Source of the DNA: Neodiprion pinetum
Taxonomy: Eukaryota; Arthropoda; Insecta; Hymenoptera; Diprionidae
Direction: 5' to 3'
Length of the DNA stretch: 64,000 bases
Assembly (NCBI RefSeq): GCF_021155775.2
Contig: NC_060233.1
Location: 36,363,077-36,427,076 of the forward strand
Both the position numbers and the translations under genes were made by a program. Positions 1-13,000 of the stretch are shown piece by piece. The notes beneath the pieces were generated by a model. It did not search any database, was not told the origin of the DNA, and was given only the letters and a program-made list of their open reading frames with translations. The stretch's first letter is position 1, and the number at the start of each line of letters is the position of its first letter.

Positions 1-546
1 TTTCGTATCCTATGCAGCATATCTATAAAGTTATAAAATGTAAATGAAATCGCGGTGCGCGATATTGGTGTCTCCGTTATGAACCTACCGTTTGCAGGGA
101 TGTGCGTGACAATGAGGTTTGCACAATGTCAACATATTAGCCATACAATTAAACAAATTTAATATTCACCTTGGGGGGAATCAGATTATTGAATAGTGGC
201 GTGGCGGAAGGGAGGAAAAAGGTGAGACGAAGGAAAAAAAAAACAGGACAGGTGAGCCAACGAATTTGCAGACAAAAAATGCATCCCTTGCTCGTGTGAA
301 CGACACGTGTGACGTGACGGGAGATTTTTTTTTACAAACGATGCCAACTTTTTCCCCCTCTTATAAAGCTATGCTGGAAACGTACGAGGAACGATTTGCA
401 TACCCACCTTGTCGCTTTGTATAAATCGAAAGTATGATCGTGCAGTTAGCTCTGCTGAAGACGGACTGAATTTTGATTGATTGAAAAAAAAAAATAATCC
501 CGCTCCTTTTCCCAATTTCTCGAGTTAAATGATTTGTTTTTTTTTT
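1..546 (-). other. Likely 3' untranslated or downstream sequence of the minus-strand gene ending at 547
   Basis: No coding potential stands out on either strand. Read on the minus strand, this lies just downstream of the stop codon of the candidate terminal exon and begins with A-rich sequence. An ATTAAA-like hexamer is possible near 158-163 on the minus strand, but no clear poly(A) signal with a downstream element can be fixed. Short A and T runs occur at 233-243 and 485-495. The assignment as 3' UTR is inference from the neighbouring exon. Confidence 0.3.
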
Positions 547-675
547 TTAGTTCGTAGCTTGCGAAGCAGTCGACGTGGCTGCTGGAAAAGACGTCGGCTG
601 GGCACCTGACTGAACAGAAACCTGCAGCCCGCTGGTCAGCATGTTTGACTGCTGGCCCGACAACAGGAGCAAACT
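547..675 (-). CDS. Terminal coding exon (partial gene) of an unidentified Gln/Ser/Thr/Ala-rich protein
   Basis: Read on the minus strand, this stretch encodes about 42 residues and stops at TAA (549-547). The tail includes SGQQSNMLTSGLQVSVQ and ends in TASQATN. It has no Cys, Trp, Lys or Arg, unlike the Arg/Trp/Cys-rich chance frames around it, and this composition is typical of activation-type tails of transcription regulators. The acceptor is not certain: an AG at 677-676 would start the exon at 675, and AGs a little upstream also keep the frame open. The pyrimidine tract is weak. On the plus strand the same segment looks like an exon between a T-run plus AG and a GTGAGT, but its frames are broken or poor. 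The gene is not recognised. Its other exons should lie at higher coordinates, in the large non-coding region or beyond the window. Confidence 0.45.
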   Translation of the reverse strand, partial: SLLLLSGQQSNMLTSGLQVSVQSGAQPTSFPAATSTASQATN

Positions 676-3600
676 CTCGTGAGTATCGACTTGAATTTAC
701 ACATTTTCTACGTAGTCGTGAATAATTTTTTGTCGATGAAAAAGAAAAATCTGCACCTTGCCGAAATATGAATCATTAACATTCTATGGTCTCGGGTAAT
801 AATTTCAATGTAAAAAAAGTCCTTCATTGATTTATTTTCTTTAAAATGATTTACCCAGAGTCACATCTACGAGAGGCCAATTTCATTTACTTTATTTTTC
901 TTATATCTCACCAATATTTCCTGGTGTGCCTCATCGTGATTTTTCGAAGAAGGCCTATAATGTGCTGCTTCTGACAGAATCTGCAAAACGTGACTTTTTT
1001 ATTGCTAAAACTCTATCGAAATGTTCCGTTCATCTGTTTAAAATTACCGCTATTGGTCAGAAGACGAAAAAGAACGGACACTGAGACTCTGCCAACCTGA
1101 CGTATTCGCCGGAACAAATTCAACAGGCTAACGAGAACCAGTCAAATACTCAGAGGTAATTAGCAAGTGGTCCGCAGTCGCGTAATATACCTTCGCGGGC
1201 GGTTAAGATTGGCCACCTGCGAGTGACTCCATTTTTGTTATTCCGAAGACGCGGCCAAGAGGATTAAATTCAAACTCTTCGTAGCCAACGATTATATTGC
1301 GGGTCATTCAGTTTATGCGGTGGAAGAGGGACGGAGCGATCGGTTAGTAAGATCTGAAAGTAGGTCGTTATCGAAATTGTCGGTTAAAACAGGCTGTTAC
1401 AAAGAATGATTTTTATTTTTCACGTGGATCACCATCATGGGGTAAAATAATTCTAGGTTTCGGGAATAAATTTGGCTTGTAAAAAGGTTTTTAGCCCGTT
1501 AATGAGGCATTGATGTATTCTCATTTTCATAATTTCTTCTTCTTTCTTTGGACCACTTTTTTTCTTTTAATCCTTTTTTCTAATTCCTTCATGAAATTGA
1601 GGTTAAAGAGGTTCCAAGAACGTGCCGAATATTACGCCACGTTCCGTAACATCGTGCAGCGACCTTTGAGTCCCAGGTCGCAACGTGCGCCTCGTCTCGA
1701 TCTAAATTCCTTTTATTTTAATCGAGGGAAAAATTGCAGCAAAATTACTTAGCGAAACTCCTCCGGACCCCGACACTCACAACCGTCTCGTTATTTTTCA
1801 ATAACATATCATTAGCCAGGTACGCTTTCCCATCCCCTGGCCATCCCTTCGAAAATGTAGTAATTTAACGTTCAGTCAAAATTGTGGCTTCTATCGTAAT
1901 TTGTAAGCAGACCTGCATTTTTCCCGGCTAATGTCGGTACCAAGACTGACACGGGCGGGCTGGAAGTTTCAAAAATGGAAACTGCACGTTTCTTGCATTT
2001 TCTACCCCATTGAATGAAAGGATATTCCGTTTCTTGAGAGATTTCTCTACATATTACACCCAACTTATCGTTCAAAGAGATCGTTATCTCACATGTGCAG
2101 AGCTCACCACTTGCTGATTATATGCTAAATCAATCCCTATCAAGTGAATCGCAGATACCAAGGGTCTTATGCACGGGAAATTTGCGGCGACGCTTCACCT
2201 CATCGCGGTTATTTTTGCTACCATCGCATCGATCCAAACGCAACGGGGAGAAGTGACGTATTACATCGTCTAACGAGAAGCTCATGGGACAATTATAAAC
2301 CAGACTTTCTGTCACGGGATTAAGTGTGAAAGAGACCTGTGAGATAGGCAAGACTGATGCAATAAGTACTTTGACACTGCAAGTGTTGCTGCATTGCGGT
2401 TGAACGACTCGTCGGTTGATCATAAGCACGTCCTTCTTCAGTGCGAAGAAAAACTTGCATTTCCCTTTCTGTGGGCAGGTAATTCCAGAAATTAATTCTC
2501 GGTTTCCTCGCGTGATCGACCGACTCCTCGTGCGTGACTAGCTATTTTTGACACACTGCAGCTCAAGCTCAACCACACGAAGCAAAAAAAAACAAAGGTC
2601 AAGATGGAATGGAGTTATTTTCATTGCAACAATCAAATATTTTTTTCTTCTTCTTTCTTAGCGCAGCTCTAACAAAGTTGCAATCAGCAGGAAAAATTTG
2701 TTATTTGTTTTCGACGTTTAAGTTGTTCGAGCAGTATAATTCGAATCGACATTCCCACGCTAATACAGCTATATTGAAACGGCGCGTACGTTAATCCGTA
2801 AAGTTTCTTCCGCCCCCACAGAGGCGAGACGAGAGCCGCCTCCGTGGAAGCAGACAAACGGTAACATCGTCCCAGATTACAGAGCGTAGAAGCCCGTCCT
2901 CCCCTTCTCGGAGTCCCAAAATGGCTGTTACAGGGCTGTTAGAAACCTTTTTGGTAAACCGTAATTACCAGCAAGGTGCAAACTTTTCGAAATTTTTCTC
3001 TGCTTTCGGTGTTTTCGGTTAATTTTAGGGTAGCACTACCTGACCTACACTCGCTTATACAACCTGCCGCGCAGCATCCAGTCTTTCGAGTATGAGAAAA
3101 TCCGGAGATACGGCTGCGCTGAGCCAGATAAAAGTCCAAAACGATTGGCTACCTGTTGATGTCGCAGGCGTTTCCCGGTTGCGCACACGCATCGCCGTCC
3201 TTAGGAATTAGACGAGTAGCCGATCGGACCGAGGGACGCGATGACCAGGGACCGTTTACCACGGACAGCGGAGAAAAAGCCGCGGGTAAAACTGAACCCG
3301 ATACCGGAAAGATATTCATCTGTCTGGTCTGCGGTCATCCGTCCGAGTGACTGACCACTTAGAGAAAGTGTCAATCGATTTTGATGCCGGCCAGAAGGAG
3401 GATTTTTTCTTCATTGTTCGTCCACCCGGAAGAAGCGCGATTCACGATTCGCGTGCCGCAACAAGTCCAGGGAAATTTTCGTGACTTGGATATTTCCGTC
3501 TCGAAAGGGGAAAAGAATCGAGATCCCGGTTGACCGAGCCACGTTCCCGACGCCAGTCGTCAAGGTTATCTAATCGATCCCGCAGCGGGTCAACGCAGCA

Positions 3601-6599
3601 TCATTCCTTAACCCCTGTATCGGTGTGGCGGACTGGCTGCGCCGATAATGGGTTATTTATGCCTAACAAGAGCGGAGCAAATGAGGGCGATTTCTCAGAC
3701 TCGATAATATGCGCAGGGTATACTCCGTATCACGGAACGTTCAAAAATTCTTGTTACCAGATAGTCGTTATCGGATGGAGATATTTATGCGTATACATAA
3801 GAGCCAAGGAAGGAAGGACGGAAGGAAGGAACGAAGCGGAGCCGAGAAGAGAGGAGAGGAGAGGGGACAAAGTGAAGAGAAAAAAACACACTCGAGAAGA
3901 AATATTATGGTACACCCATTATACGAAGGTATTTCAATGGCTCGGCTGTTCGTTAAAATTATTATAAATTCCACAACGCTCGGGAATTTTACGCGTGAAT
4001 GAAAACCCGCCAATTCTTTGTTCGACAAGTATATAGACGTATGTGACGATTTCGCGGCTATTCCTTTCAGTTGTACCTTGTATTCCCCAAAAGTGTTTAT
4101 CGAGGCTCTTAACACCGGTATTAACATGCTGTTTGAAGATGCCTCGTAATTCAGAGGTTATATTTGACTAATCGGAAATTCTAATCTCGCCCCGGAACAA
4201 AACGTCCATTCATTCGCTCTCTTCAGAGTTTCATTCACGGCGTGTATTCAAGGATGTGAACAATACCATTTATTCACGACGCGAAGTGACCAACTCGTCG
4301 GTATTTTTAAAAACATTATCGTCTTTCAACAGTTATACCTATACGTGGTACAGGCAATCCCCAACTTTGTTTCGTGCTGCATGATTTTATCTCCTTCTTC
4401 GTTTTTCTCTCTCTTTCTCTTCTCAGGAGTTTATATACCTATACGGGGGAGGACAAATTGGCCAAAGTTTCCTGCTTCGCCAGACGAGTTCCATTTAGAG
4501 TGGCGTCTGCGGAGACGCGAACGGGGAAAACTAAGGCTAGACCGTCGGTTTCCCCGCCCTGGTTATTTTTTTAACCTGTAATTTTTTTCCTTCACTGAAA
4601 AAGCATTTTTGAAAATAGCACATTTTATATAACCACTGCTTACCGACAGCGGAGTTATAGCTATTACAGCCAGCATTAATACCAAGGACTTTTTAACAGC
4701 TGTTGTATAAATTAACGCGAGTTTCGGAAAAGCACTGCGTCGTACGCCTTTCCTGTCGTGTTGAAAGAGAGAAAAAAAAAACAAACAAAAAACCGTTATT
4801 CAATCCCCTCCACCGCTTAAGGTCGACCAAAGAAGGAATTTCATCTCCCCTGTCTTCTTTCACTCTCTCTTTCGCCCTCTCCCTCTCTCTTTTCTCTTCT
4901 CATTGTCAGTCGTACAGCCACCGCGACGTAGTCGCACGTACGGGGTATATTTCACTCTTTATTAACTCGCTCTCGGGCATAAAGACAGTGAAACTCGCTG
5001 CCCGATCGAAGGCTAACTTCTGGGTAGTTGCGCATCGGGACCCGGGACTCGTGGGCGGAGAACTCCAGGAACGCATAAACTTTCCCAGCTCTCGAGCCTC
5101 GTTGTTCCCCGGAGAACAAGCCGGTCACGGTTCGCCTTTTTCACCCGCAAATCCCATAGTGGGAGGAGCAGCTGCGGTCGTTGCAAGGAGGCCCGAAAAA
5201 TTGCCGGTAAATTTAGCCTCACGGAGCTTTTCCCGGATTTCCACCGTCTCGCAAACTTCACCCTGTACACGCAAACGCGTTTCGTTCGCTAAAATCGAGG
5301 CTGATTTTTCTTCTCGCCGAGCTGCAACCGAGACGCGTGTCGTTGGGTCAGTCATTCCTTCTTCCTGCCCTAAGCGTGGGCCGCATCGGGCGCCAGGAAG
5401 AGGCCGTCACGCGAGGCTCGTGAATCACGGAAACAGGAAACTCTGGCCCTCGTGACGCCAATTGGAATTAGCCAGCTGAGACTCACCGCGACCGGTGATC
5501 GAGGCGCACGAGTGCCGTTTCCTCATGTTTACTCAATGAAATTTACCCGCGTGATAAAACTTCCTCCCTGGCTCAAGGCCCCCTGAGATTTCCTTGTGGC
5601 CGCGCAGCGGGTTGGTCTCCAATCGGCTGTTCGATTTCCCCGAATAACCGCGACTAGGATGCAGCAATATTATCCAGGGGCCGCTGGTTGCAGGGAATCC
5701 GAACCTCGATGAATTCCGCGCTCGATCGAACCCGAAACACGCGTCCTCTGAAAAATCGCTCGAGACCGATGATCGGAGACCCGAAACTTCGACAGACGTG
5801 CCCAGCCGAGCTGCAGAAGATCTAAATTAAGGATCTGAAGAAGCTAGTCGAGGGTGCAGCCTCGCTGCTGTTGGTCCACCTCGGATTCCCCGCGGAGCCA
5901 ACGCGGGAGTCAATCCGGCACACGTCAAAGGATATATTATAGGTACGTGTAACGTTAGAGTTTGGTGTAGAATTCCGACTCGACATCCACTACCGGGTGG
6001 CGATGGAAAAATAAGAATCCGAAAAGAAAATAAAAAAGGAAAGAAAAACTACCCACGCTCTCCCTGTCGCCGCTACGCGGACAATGGAAACTGGACCCTT
6101 TCTGCTCCGGCTATAACTCGATTCCGCCGACCTTCACCCTCCGCTAATACGAGGTGGCAAGTCTGAGAAACCGGGTGGGCGGCTCTCAAACTGAATTTCA
6201 CTCTCTCGTGTCATTCAGAATTCCAAAATTTTTTTTCAGACAATTTTCAAGCATTTTCAATCGAGGGAAGACACCGTAGAAGCTTAGAAGTCGGCGTTGG
6301 TAATCGTGCAATGAATAATTAGTCTACTTATTCTCGAATTAAATACACTAAAAGGGGAAAGGAATTAAGAAAGTATACCGAGAACTGCCAAGTCTTTTGC
6401 CCAACTACGAAACTGCACTTGTAATGAAATAGGAAAAATAGTGTATCCGTAATTGAAGGTACTGTAATATATTTTCCTCTGTGCCAGCACGAATTCCGTC
6501 GGAGGATAACAGAGGCGAGTGCACGGTTACACCGCACCGCAGTGCGGAGTTTTTGGGAGGAAGGCAACTCCCTCGATTCCTTGTTCGCGGGCGTTACAC
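676..6599. other. Non-coding, moderately GC-rich DNA, no supported gene
   Basis: No frame shows splice-bounded coding sequence with recognisable protein content. The longest open stretch (4703-5455 plus) has a low-complexity Ser/Leu/Arg-rich translation over a CT-rich tract and is judged spurious. The region contains a CT-rich tract at about 4851-4906 and is otherwise unique-looking. If the exon at 547-675 is real, this is probably intron of that minus-strand gene. Confidence 0.5.
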
Positions 6600-7060
6600 G
6601 CCATTTACCCGCCGCTTACTCGCTGTAAATTGCCAAGTGCAACGGAGAGGATATGCGGAGGCCGTGCGGAGCCGAGTCGGCGAAAGACCGGGTCGAGCTG
6701 CCCGCGGGTGCCGGTGTCATTCTTGATATACAACGCGGTAAGAGCGCGATAAGTAGAGCCCATAAATTGAGCCAATCAGACGCGCCGCTCGAAACGCGCC
6801 GTACCGTTCTCCAGCGTACAACGCGGTGCCGTTCTGCCGCATCTCTCTCCCTCTCTCTATCTCTCTCTCTCTCTCTCACTCTCTCGCTCTCTCCCTCTCT
6901 GGAGAGAGAGCGAGGAAGGAGCGAAGACGAAGTGCCGGAGAGGAGAAGAGTCGAGATCCCGGAGGCTGCGGTCCCCGCTGATCCGTAGGCGGACACCGGG
7001 CGTCACGACCGCCAAAGTGTCGCGTGCAGTACGTGAAGACATCTGGGCGTTATTTTCTCC
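6600..7060. promoter_or_regulatory. Promoter-like CpG-rich block with CCAAT box and GAGA tract
   Basis: A dense CpG block carries a plus-strand CCAAT box (GCCAATCAG, around 6772). A long CT/GA tract follows at 6841-6918, and then GC-rich sequence. In insects, such GA-rich elements bind GAGA factor or CLAMP-type proteins and often lie at promoters. No TATA box or splice donor could be tied to a coding exon, so direction and target are unknown. The call rests on motif clustering alone. Confidence 0.25.
6841..6918. repeat. (CT)n tract running into a GA tract; hairpin-capable
   Basis: About 60 bases of nearly pure CT repeats are followed at 6901 by GGAGAGAGAGCGAG. The segment 6883-6894 (CTCGCTCTCTCC) is nearly the reverse complement of 6901-6914, so the end of the tract can fold into a short-loop hairpin. 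Confidence 0.8.
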
Positions 7061-10000
7061 GAGCTCGATTACATCGGAATATTACCAAGCCGTACGGGAA
7101 TTTACCCAATTAGCGAGTCTCCCGCCTGCCGTGCCTCTTCCCGCATAGCTGTCGATGAGTTATTACCGCTATTTTTCTTAGAACTTCACTTTTATATTTA
7201 TATTATTTGCATGTATATTTCAAGTACATACACCGCGCCCGTGTTAATGTTCGCGCGCGTTTGCCGATCTCGGGACATTTATTCTACCGGTCGGAATATC
7301 ATCCTCCGGAATTTACTCTATTTTTATATCCTGCGTCGATGCGTTTTACAATGGTGTGCGTTTAATTTATTAATTTTCGTCCCCGCGGTGCTGCCCGGTT
7401 TGTAAATCATCCAGGATGCAATTTCCGAAAGGAGATTGATTAACCCGGAGCGCGTGCAGGAAATGGGTTTTTTTTTTCCTTCGATCGAACTGAAAAATTG
7501 TTCCCTGACTCTGTAATCATTTGGTGTAGAATTGACGCCGCGATAGAATTGTCTTTTATTTCTAATTTTCGAAATACTCACGCCGAGGACAGCTGTCGTG
7601 AATTTTCGGAACACTTTATAAAATTTCGGATCTCATAACTCCCGAGCTTTTGAAGGTTCAGAAACAATCGACGTTATATAAATTTGTATATTCTTACAAT
7701 ATTCCTAACAGTCCATAATCTCGACGTAATTTCCTAGTGTGTATTCCATTTTTATATCAAATAATTAGGAAGAAATATTCGATGAATTTTCCTACAGTAC
7801 GAAGTGCACGATAAAACTGAGAAAAATTCGTTGGAATAAAATATGCCTAATCAGGGTAAATGAACCGCGCAATTAACACCCACGCAACAAATTGAGAATT
7901 GTTTTGAAAATGGCAAATCGTGGCTGGAAGAGGTTAATAAAAAAAAAAAAATAGGCTTGTTACTCCCCGATGGCAGATCTGTAAAGGTATCTTCGGTGTG
8001 CAGTCGTGCCTAACGAGAACGCGGTGCGGTACAGGCGTTAAACCTGGCCTGATTGGGGGCGAGCATGCCTACATACGCATAGGCAATTACTCTCTGTCGG
8101 GGATTACTTAATTGCAATTAATGCGAAAGCCTGTTCGTCGAGTGCTCGTGCTTATACGCGCGTGTGAAATTTCACGGTTCGCCTTCACGAAGACCCGGGA
8201 GATTAACGATCCTCGATTACTTCTTTTATCGCCAGCTCGTGTGCGCGAAAGAATTTGCATTCTAGCTTTGTCCTCGTGGAAAAACCTCGTGACTTCCTCT
8301 TCGATCCTCGCGTTTCGCAACGACCCTTGTAACCACGCGGGCAATGCGGAAAATGTTTACGCTTGTTTATTCCCTTTTGTTTAACTTGCCGCCCATAAAG
8401 AGATTTCATTTCCCGGAGTAGATTAGCCTATCTCAATTCTTACGAAAAGCCAAGGATAATATCCTGTACTCATGCACCAGGATATCCTGAGCTAAATAGA
8501 GAAAACCGCTAAGCTATTGGTTTATAACCTGCGGTCGGACGGCAGGTTTGCTCAGAATTATCGTCGGCCGCAGATTAGTTACTGGAGAAGTTTATTTGCC
8601 GCAGTTTGGTATTAGGCAGAATATTATATGGCCACGGCGGCGGCAGCTGCAGTTATGCGATTCTACCAGAAACGAAATAGAGACGCTGCATCCTGCAGTC
8701 GAACAATATTCCGCCAAACCAATCTTGCGGACCGTTTCAAGGGTCTAATAGCCATCCCCGGGGCGATTCTCATCTGGCATCGTCGGCAATCATTTCCAAA
8801 CATTTACATTACAATATATGTAGGATCAATCATCCTGCGGTAATTGTACGATACATATATATACGTACGGATTGTAAGCTGTACAAAAAGCACTCGGTGC
8901 GGTTGTGCAACTCAGCGATAAGATCTGCGTTGTGCAGCTTGAGCGGGAAAAAACGCATTTACTACAATCCTCCAGCTTCCGAGAAATAATTATGTATGTA
9001 CTGTATACGGACTCTGTATTTATGTCATTTCTATTCTCGCGCCGCACAACCAAACGGAAAGACTAGTAATTTCGAGACGAAACAGCAATTTTCAAGCGAA
9101 TGATAAAAAAAATGCTGAAAACGTGGTTTTTTCTCCAGTCCGCGTGTCACAAACGTCTCATTTCGGGTCCACCGCATCCGTACTGCGGCTACGCGAGGCA
9201 GAGGATTACGGGCTGTGGAAACACGCCTCGATAGTCTCCAAGACGAAGAACAGAAGTTCCGTGTGCACGAACAATAAAGCACAAGCCATTAGACGCGTCT
9301 TTCGACAGAGCACGCGACCGCGGCTCTCGAGGTGTCCAATGTCTTCGACCCGATCGAGTCACACGAGACACTGCCTTTTTTTTCACACCACCTTTTGCCA
9401 CGCTCGAGTGCCACGCACTCGTATTGCAGCTGCGACTCCGGCACGTAAGACGCGCACGTGTCCGTATAACCTCGGAAAAAACATAAAATTAAAAATTGAA
9501 GAAACGTTAAAACGAGACGACGAAAACGATGAAACCGATCGGGAATTACATGCCGGAAAAATGTACAAGAAACACCCGTTATATTTGCGAAACTCAAAAC
9601 AGGGGACAATGTTGAGTCCGCCAATTTAGCTGAAAATCTATGATAATCCGTTGCAACTTTCAGTAACGCCGAATCAACGGCACCGGATTTCATCCAGACT
9701 TGTCTACGCGAATACAGAGGTTATTAATAATTTTTTTCTCAAGATCTCGAAACGTGAATTATTTTCACTGTCCTTCGAGAAAGGATTCAGAAACGGAAGA
9801 GTATATATGATTAATGCGTAGTGTGACCAATTTTCCAACCAGCTGTCTATAAATTCTGCAACGTGCGGATTTGTGAAGTTGCCTCCGGATACAAACGGTT
9901 GGAGAGAATTGAGAGGGGATAGAAAAAAAGGGAAGATTAGAAATAATTTCGAACCGACGATGTGTCGATGAATTGTATATGTATGGTATTTTTCGCCTTT

Positions 10001-13000
10001 ACGATTTATCGCCGTAAGATTCCACGCTGCCAGGCAGTCATCGATATTCGGTCGTAAATTCGGGTTCGAGCACACGCGTTGGCATAAGTGCGTGGGCGAT
10101 AGAGATCCGAACGTATATTCATAACATGCGTATAGATGTATTTTTCTCCGGCGCCTTATCTCCGGGATTGCCCGTCGATCAGCTCGGACGTATCAAACGC
10201 TATCAGGGGGCGCGTCGATTCGGGTTAATCCACTTTTATTCCCTCCGCCTCGGGATGTCGAAGCACGGTCCTCAGCTGGCGCTGAGAGCTGGCGCTGACA
10301 ATTACCCCAGGATCGATGCCCGTTGCCGCAGGTCACCGATGATCCCGAAGCGTGGCGAACAAGAGGCGAGGCGAGGCGGCGTGAGGCATCGTCGACGGAC
10401 CCAAGCGTCGGGCCTTACGCTCTACTCGTATAAGGCAAATTGCTGGTAATTGGCGGGCATTTATTTGCAAGAGCACACACAGTACTGCTCTTCATACGCC
10501 CACGAAATTGCGACCCTCCGGGCGTTATCGATCGCACCACGTCTTGTATCCCCGCGGACGCGGTTTAACGCCGCTCAAAAAATATCCGCCGTGTCGTCGA
10601 GAGAGCCACAATTTAATAAATAAGCACTCTCGAGAGAGAGCATCTCATACTTCGGTTAGCTCCGGGTCGGAATTGGTTACACATGCAATCCCTGATAGAT
10701 ATTATACCAGAAGTCGACGCACTCCTGCAGTGAACTTATTTCATCACGTTCCAACTTCAAGTTCGTTGGGATATATCGAGTGATTGGAAAATGTGTGCAT
10801 TGGAATTTTGACAAATTTTTCGCATGGGACCAGGTGTTTCTTCTTATTCGGGAAACTTGGCGTCTTCGTCGCCGCCGAACTGAGCACCACATTTACAATT
10901 GATGTTCGAGTTCGGCTGCAAGCTCTGCCAGTATGATGTATACATAAATATTGGATAAACTCCCACTGGCGGTAGTATTGAGATGCCGTCGACGGAGCCC
11001 AAGTGAGCCAATTAGGCTGCAACAGAATCAAATTAATAAACATAATACCGCAGCTCGAGGAAAGCCTGTGCAGGCAGAATTCATGGAGCACAAGCCACGG
11101 ACTCGATTTCCTTTTTTCCTCCAGATAAATTACGCGAAGTGGGAGGTGAATCGGGAATTCCACCCTGATCTCGTATTGCCTGACGCGCGGATTTTCAGAG
11201 GCGGGCGATGATCGGAGGCAGCATAAAAGCTCTCACGTTTACAGCGCATAACCCGCGACCATTGACCAGCCCTGACCACTCGAAGCTGGCTATGGCTTTC
11301 TTCCTCTCTCGCCTTACTCGGGTCGAGCATGATAAACCGAGCAATGTGCACCGCACCGCCACCCACGTGTCCCTGGACGCGGGGTTGACGGCAAGACAAT
11401 AACGCCGGGTGCCTCGCAGCTGGTGCGACTCGAGCGTCCCGTATCTCGGCCCGTTTTCTGCGACCAGTTCTTCTCGGCTTCTCTTAAATCTTGGGCAAAA
11501 CTACGCCCGTGAAGGGAACCCGGTCCCGCAGCAGCGATATTGCTTTATATCACTCGTTACTCGTTTATATTACCGGCACGGGCGGACGCGTATTGCCGAA
11601 CCCATACCGTAAAGTCGTGAGACGTGTGTATACCATCGGATTTATCGTAAACGCGCCTATCCCACGTATCGCGAATGAGTACGTGTATACGGATACGTAA
11701 TACCTGCCCATTACCTACCCTCGACACTCCGGATTTATCTCGCCGAACCAAATGACCGATAAAGAGATCAGCTCTTACGAGCATCGATTTCAACTCTCGG
11801 ACGTTCACATCTCAAGTAATCGTCTTACACGCGGTATCATTTTTACCGAATGAACGTTCGTGGGATATAACCGGGCAACTTTAAGATATTTGCGGATTTA
11901 AATTTTCAAACCGACTGCTAGAGTCTGAGAAATGAATGGAAACGACTTTCACTCGAGTGACCCTGCGATCCCTCCGGCTCACAGAAGAACCTGAGGCGCG
12001 TCCGATCGGCGATCTGTCCAAAGTAGGTACTCAATGAATCGCTCCCGGGTCAACGAAGTCACTGCAAAGAGACTCCGAGTATACGTTTCATAAAGAGTGG
12101 ATATAAGGTAGGTAAATGGAGTATCCGAACAAACTTATTTCAAATACCCACCAACACCGTTGACAATGACCCGCAGGCTCGGGATGAATGGGCCTTCCTT
12201 CGACTTACCGCTGAAACTTCATCCCCGGTGCCGCAGAAGGCTGCTGGGCTACCAGGCTATTCTACGATATTCAACGCGGTTCAACCACGGTTACGGATTA
12301 CAATGAGACGGTAAAGTGAGAAATGTTTTTCACGGACGGGTGAAAAAAGCCGCCACCTTCGACGGCTCGTGTACGAAATACGCAAAATTCTGCAGCATGA
12401 AACTTTGTAGAGACTTAGTTTCTTTAATGCATTTCGAAACACATCCGTGGTCCGTGACCTGATCCAACATCGAGCTACGAAGATCGAGAGGCGTCTGCCT
12501 CGACTCGGCTACGCTGTTGAAACCACATCTATGGCCAGAGTTTCTAGACATCCAACACTCGTGTTCCGAACGACCCTTGAAAGACGAGGACCAGAGAAGA
12601 AACGAGGCGAGGTGAGACGCGGGAGGTATGGGAATTTCCTGAAAAAGCCACACCGAGGGCAAAAGGCCAATTTCCCAATTCGGAAACGAACAATTACTTA
12701 GCCAATATAATGGTAGTCGAGTCAATTGTAGACGTGGACACCCCGCGCTGTATTTGTCACGGCTACCGCCGTCTTCCCTCTGAGAACTCTTGCTTGGGTA
12801 GAAATGAACCGGCTTCTATAAGTGCAGCGTACTTTTAGCCTCACGACAACGGCTTGGCAACAAAGTGGCAGCAGACTGCAGATGGGCGATTCGTCAAACG
12901 TCCTGCTCAGCCTCAAGCATCAATGAACTTGAAAACGGAAGGCAGGAATTCCGCGATGAATGACTTTTATTGAGCTCGCTTCCCACTGCACTCGGCACCA

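Noticed and set aside
541..680. Plus-strand first exon with ATG (MFDCWPDN) resembling a class B receptor ectodomain start
   Set aside because: The resemblance is a few residues only, and other plus frames have stops. The minus-strand reading is longer, compositionally coherent and ends in a natural stop.
4703..5455. 250-codon plus-strand open frame
   Set aside because: The translation is Ser/Arg/Leu-rich over a CT tract with no domain. Overlapping minus frames are also open, as expected in stop-poor GC-rich DNA.
5820..5935. Plus-strand 38-codon stretch beginning IKDLKKLVEGAASLLLV
   Set aside because: It looks protein-like but has no credible acceptor or donor and a stop at both ends. It could not be linked to any gene.
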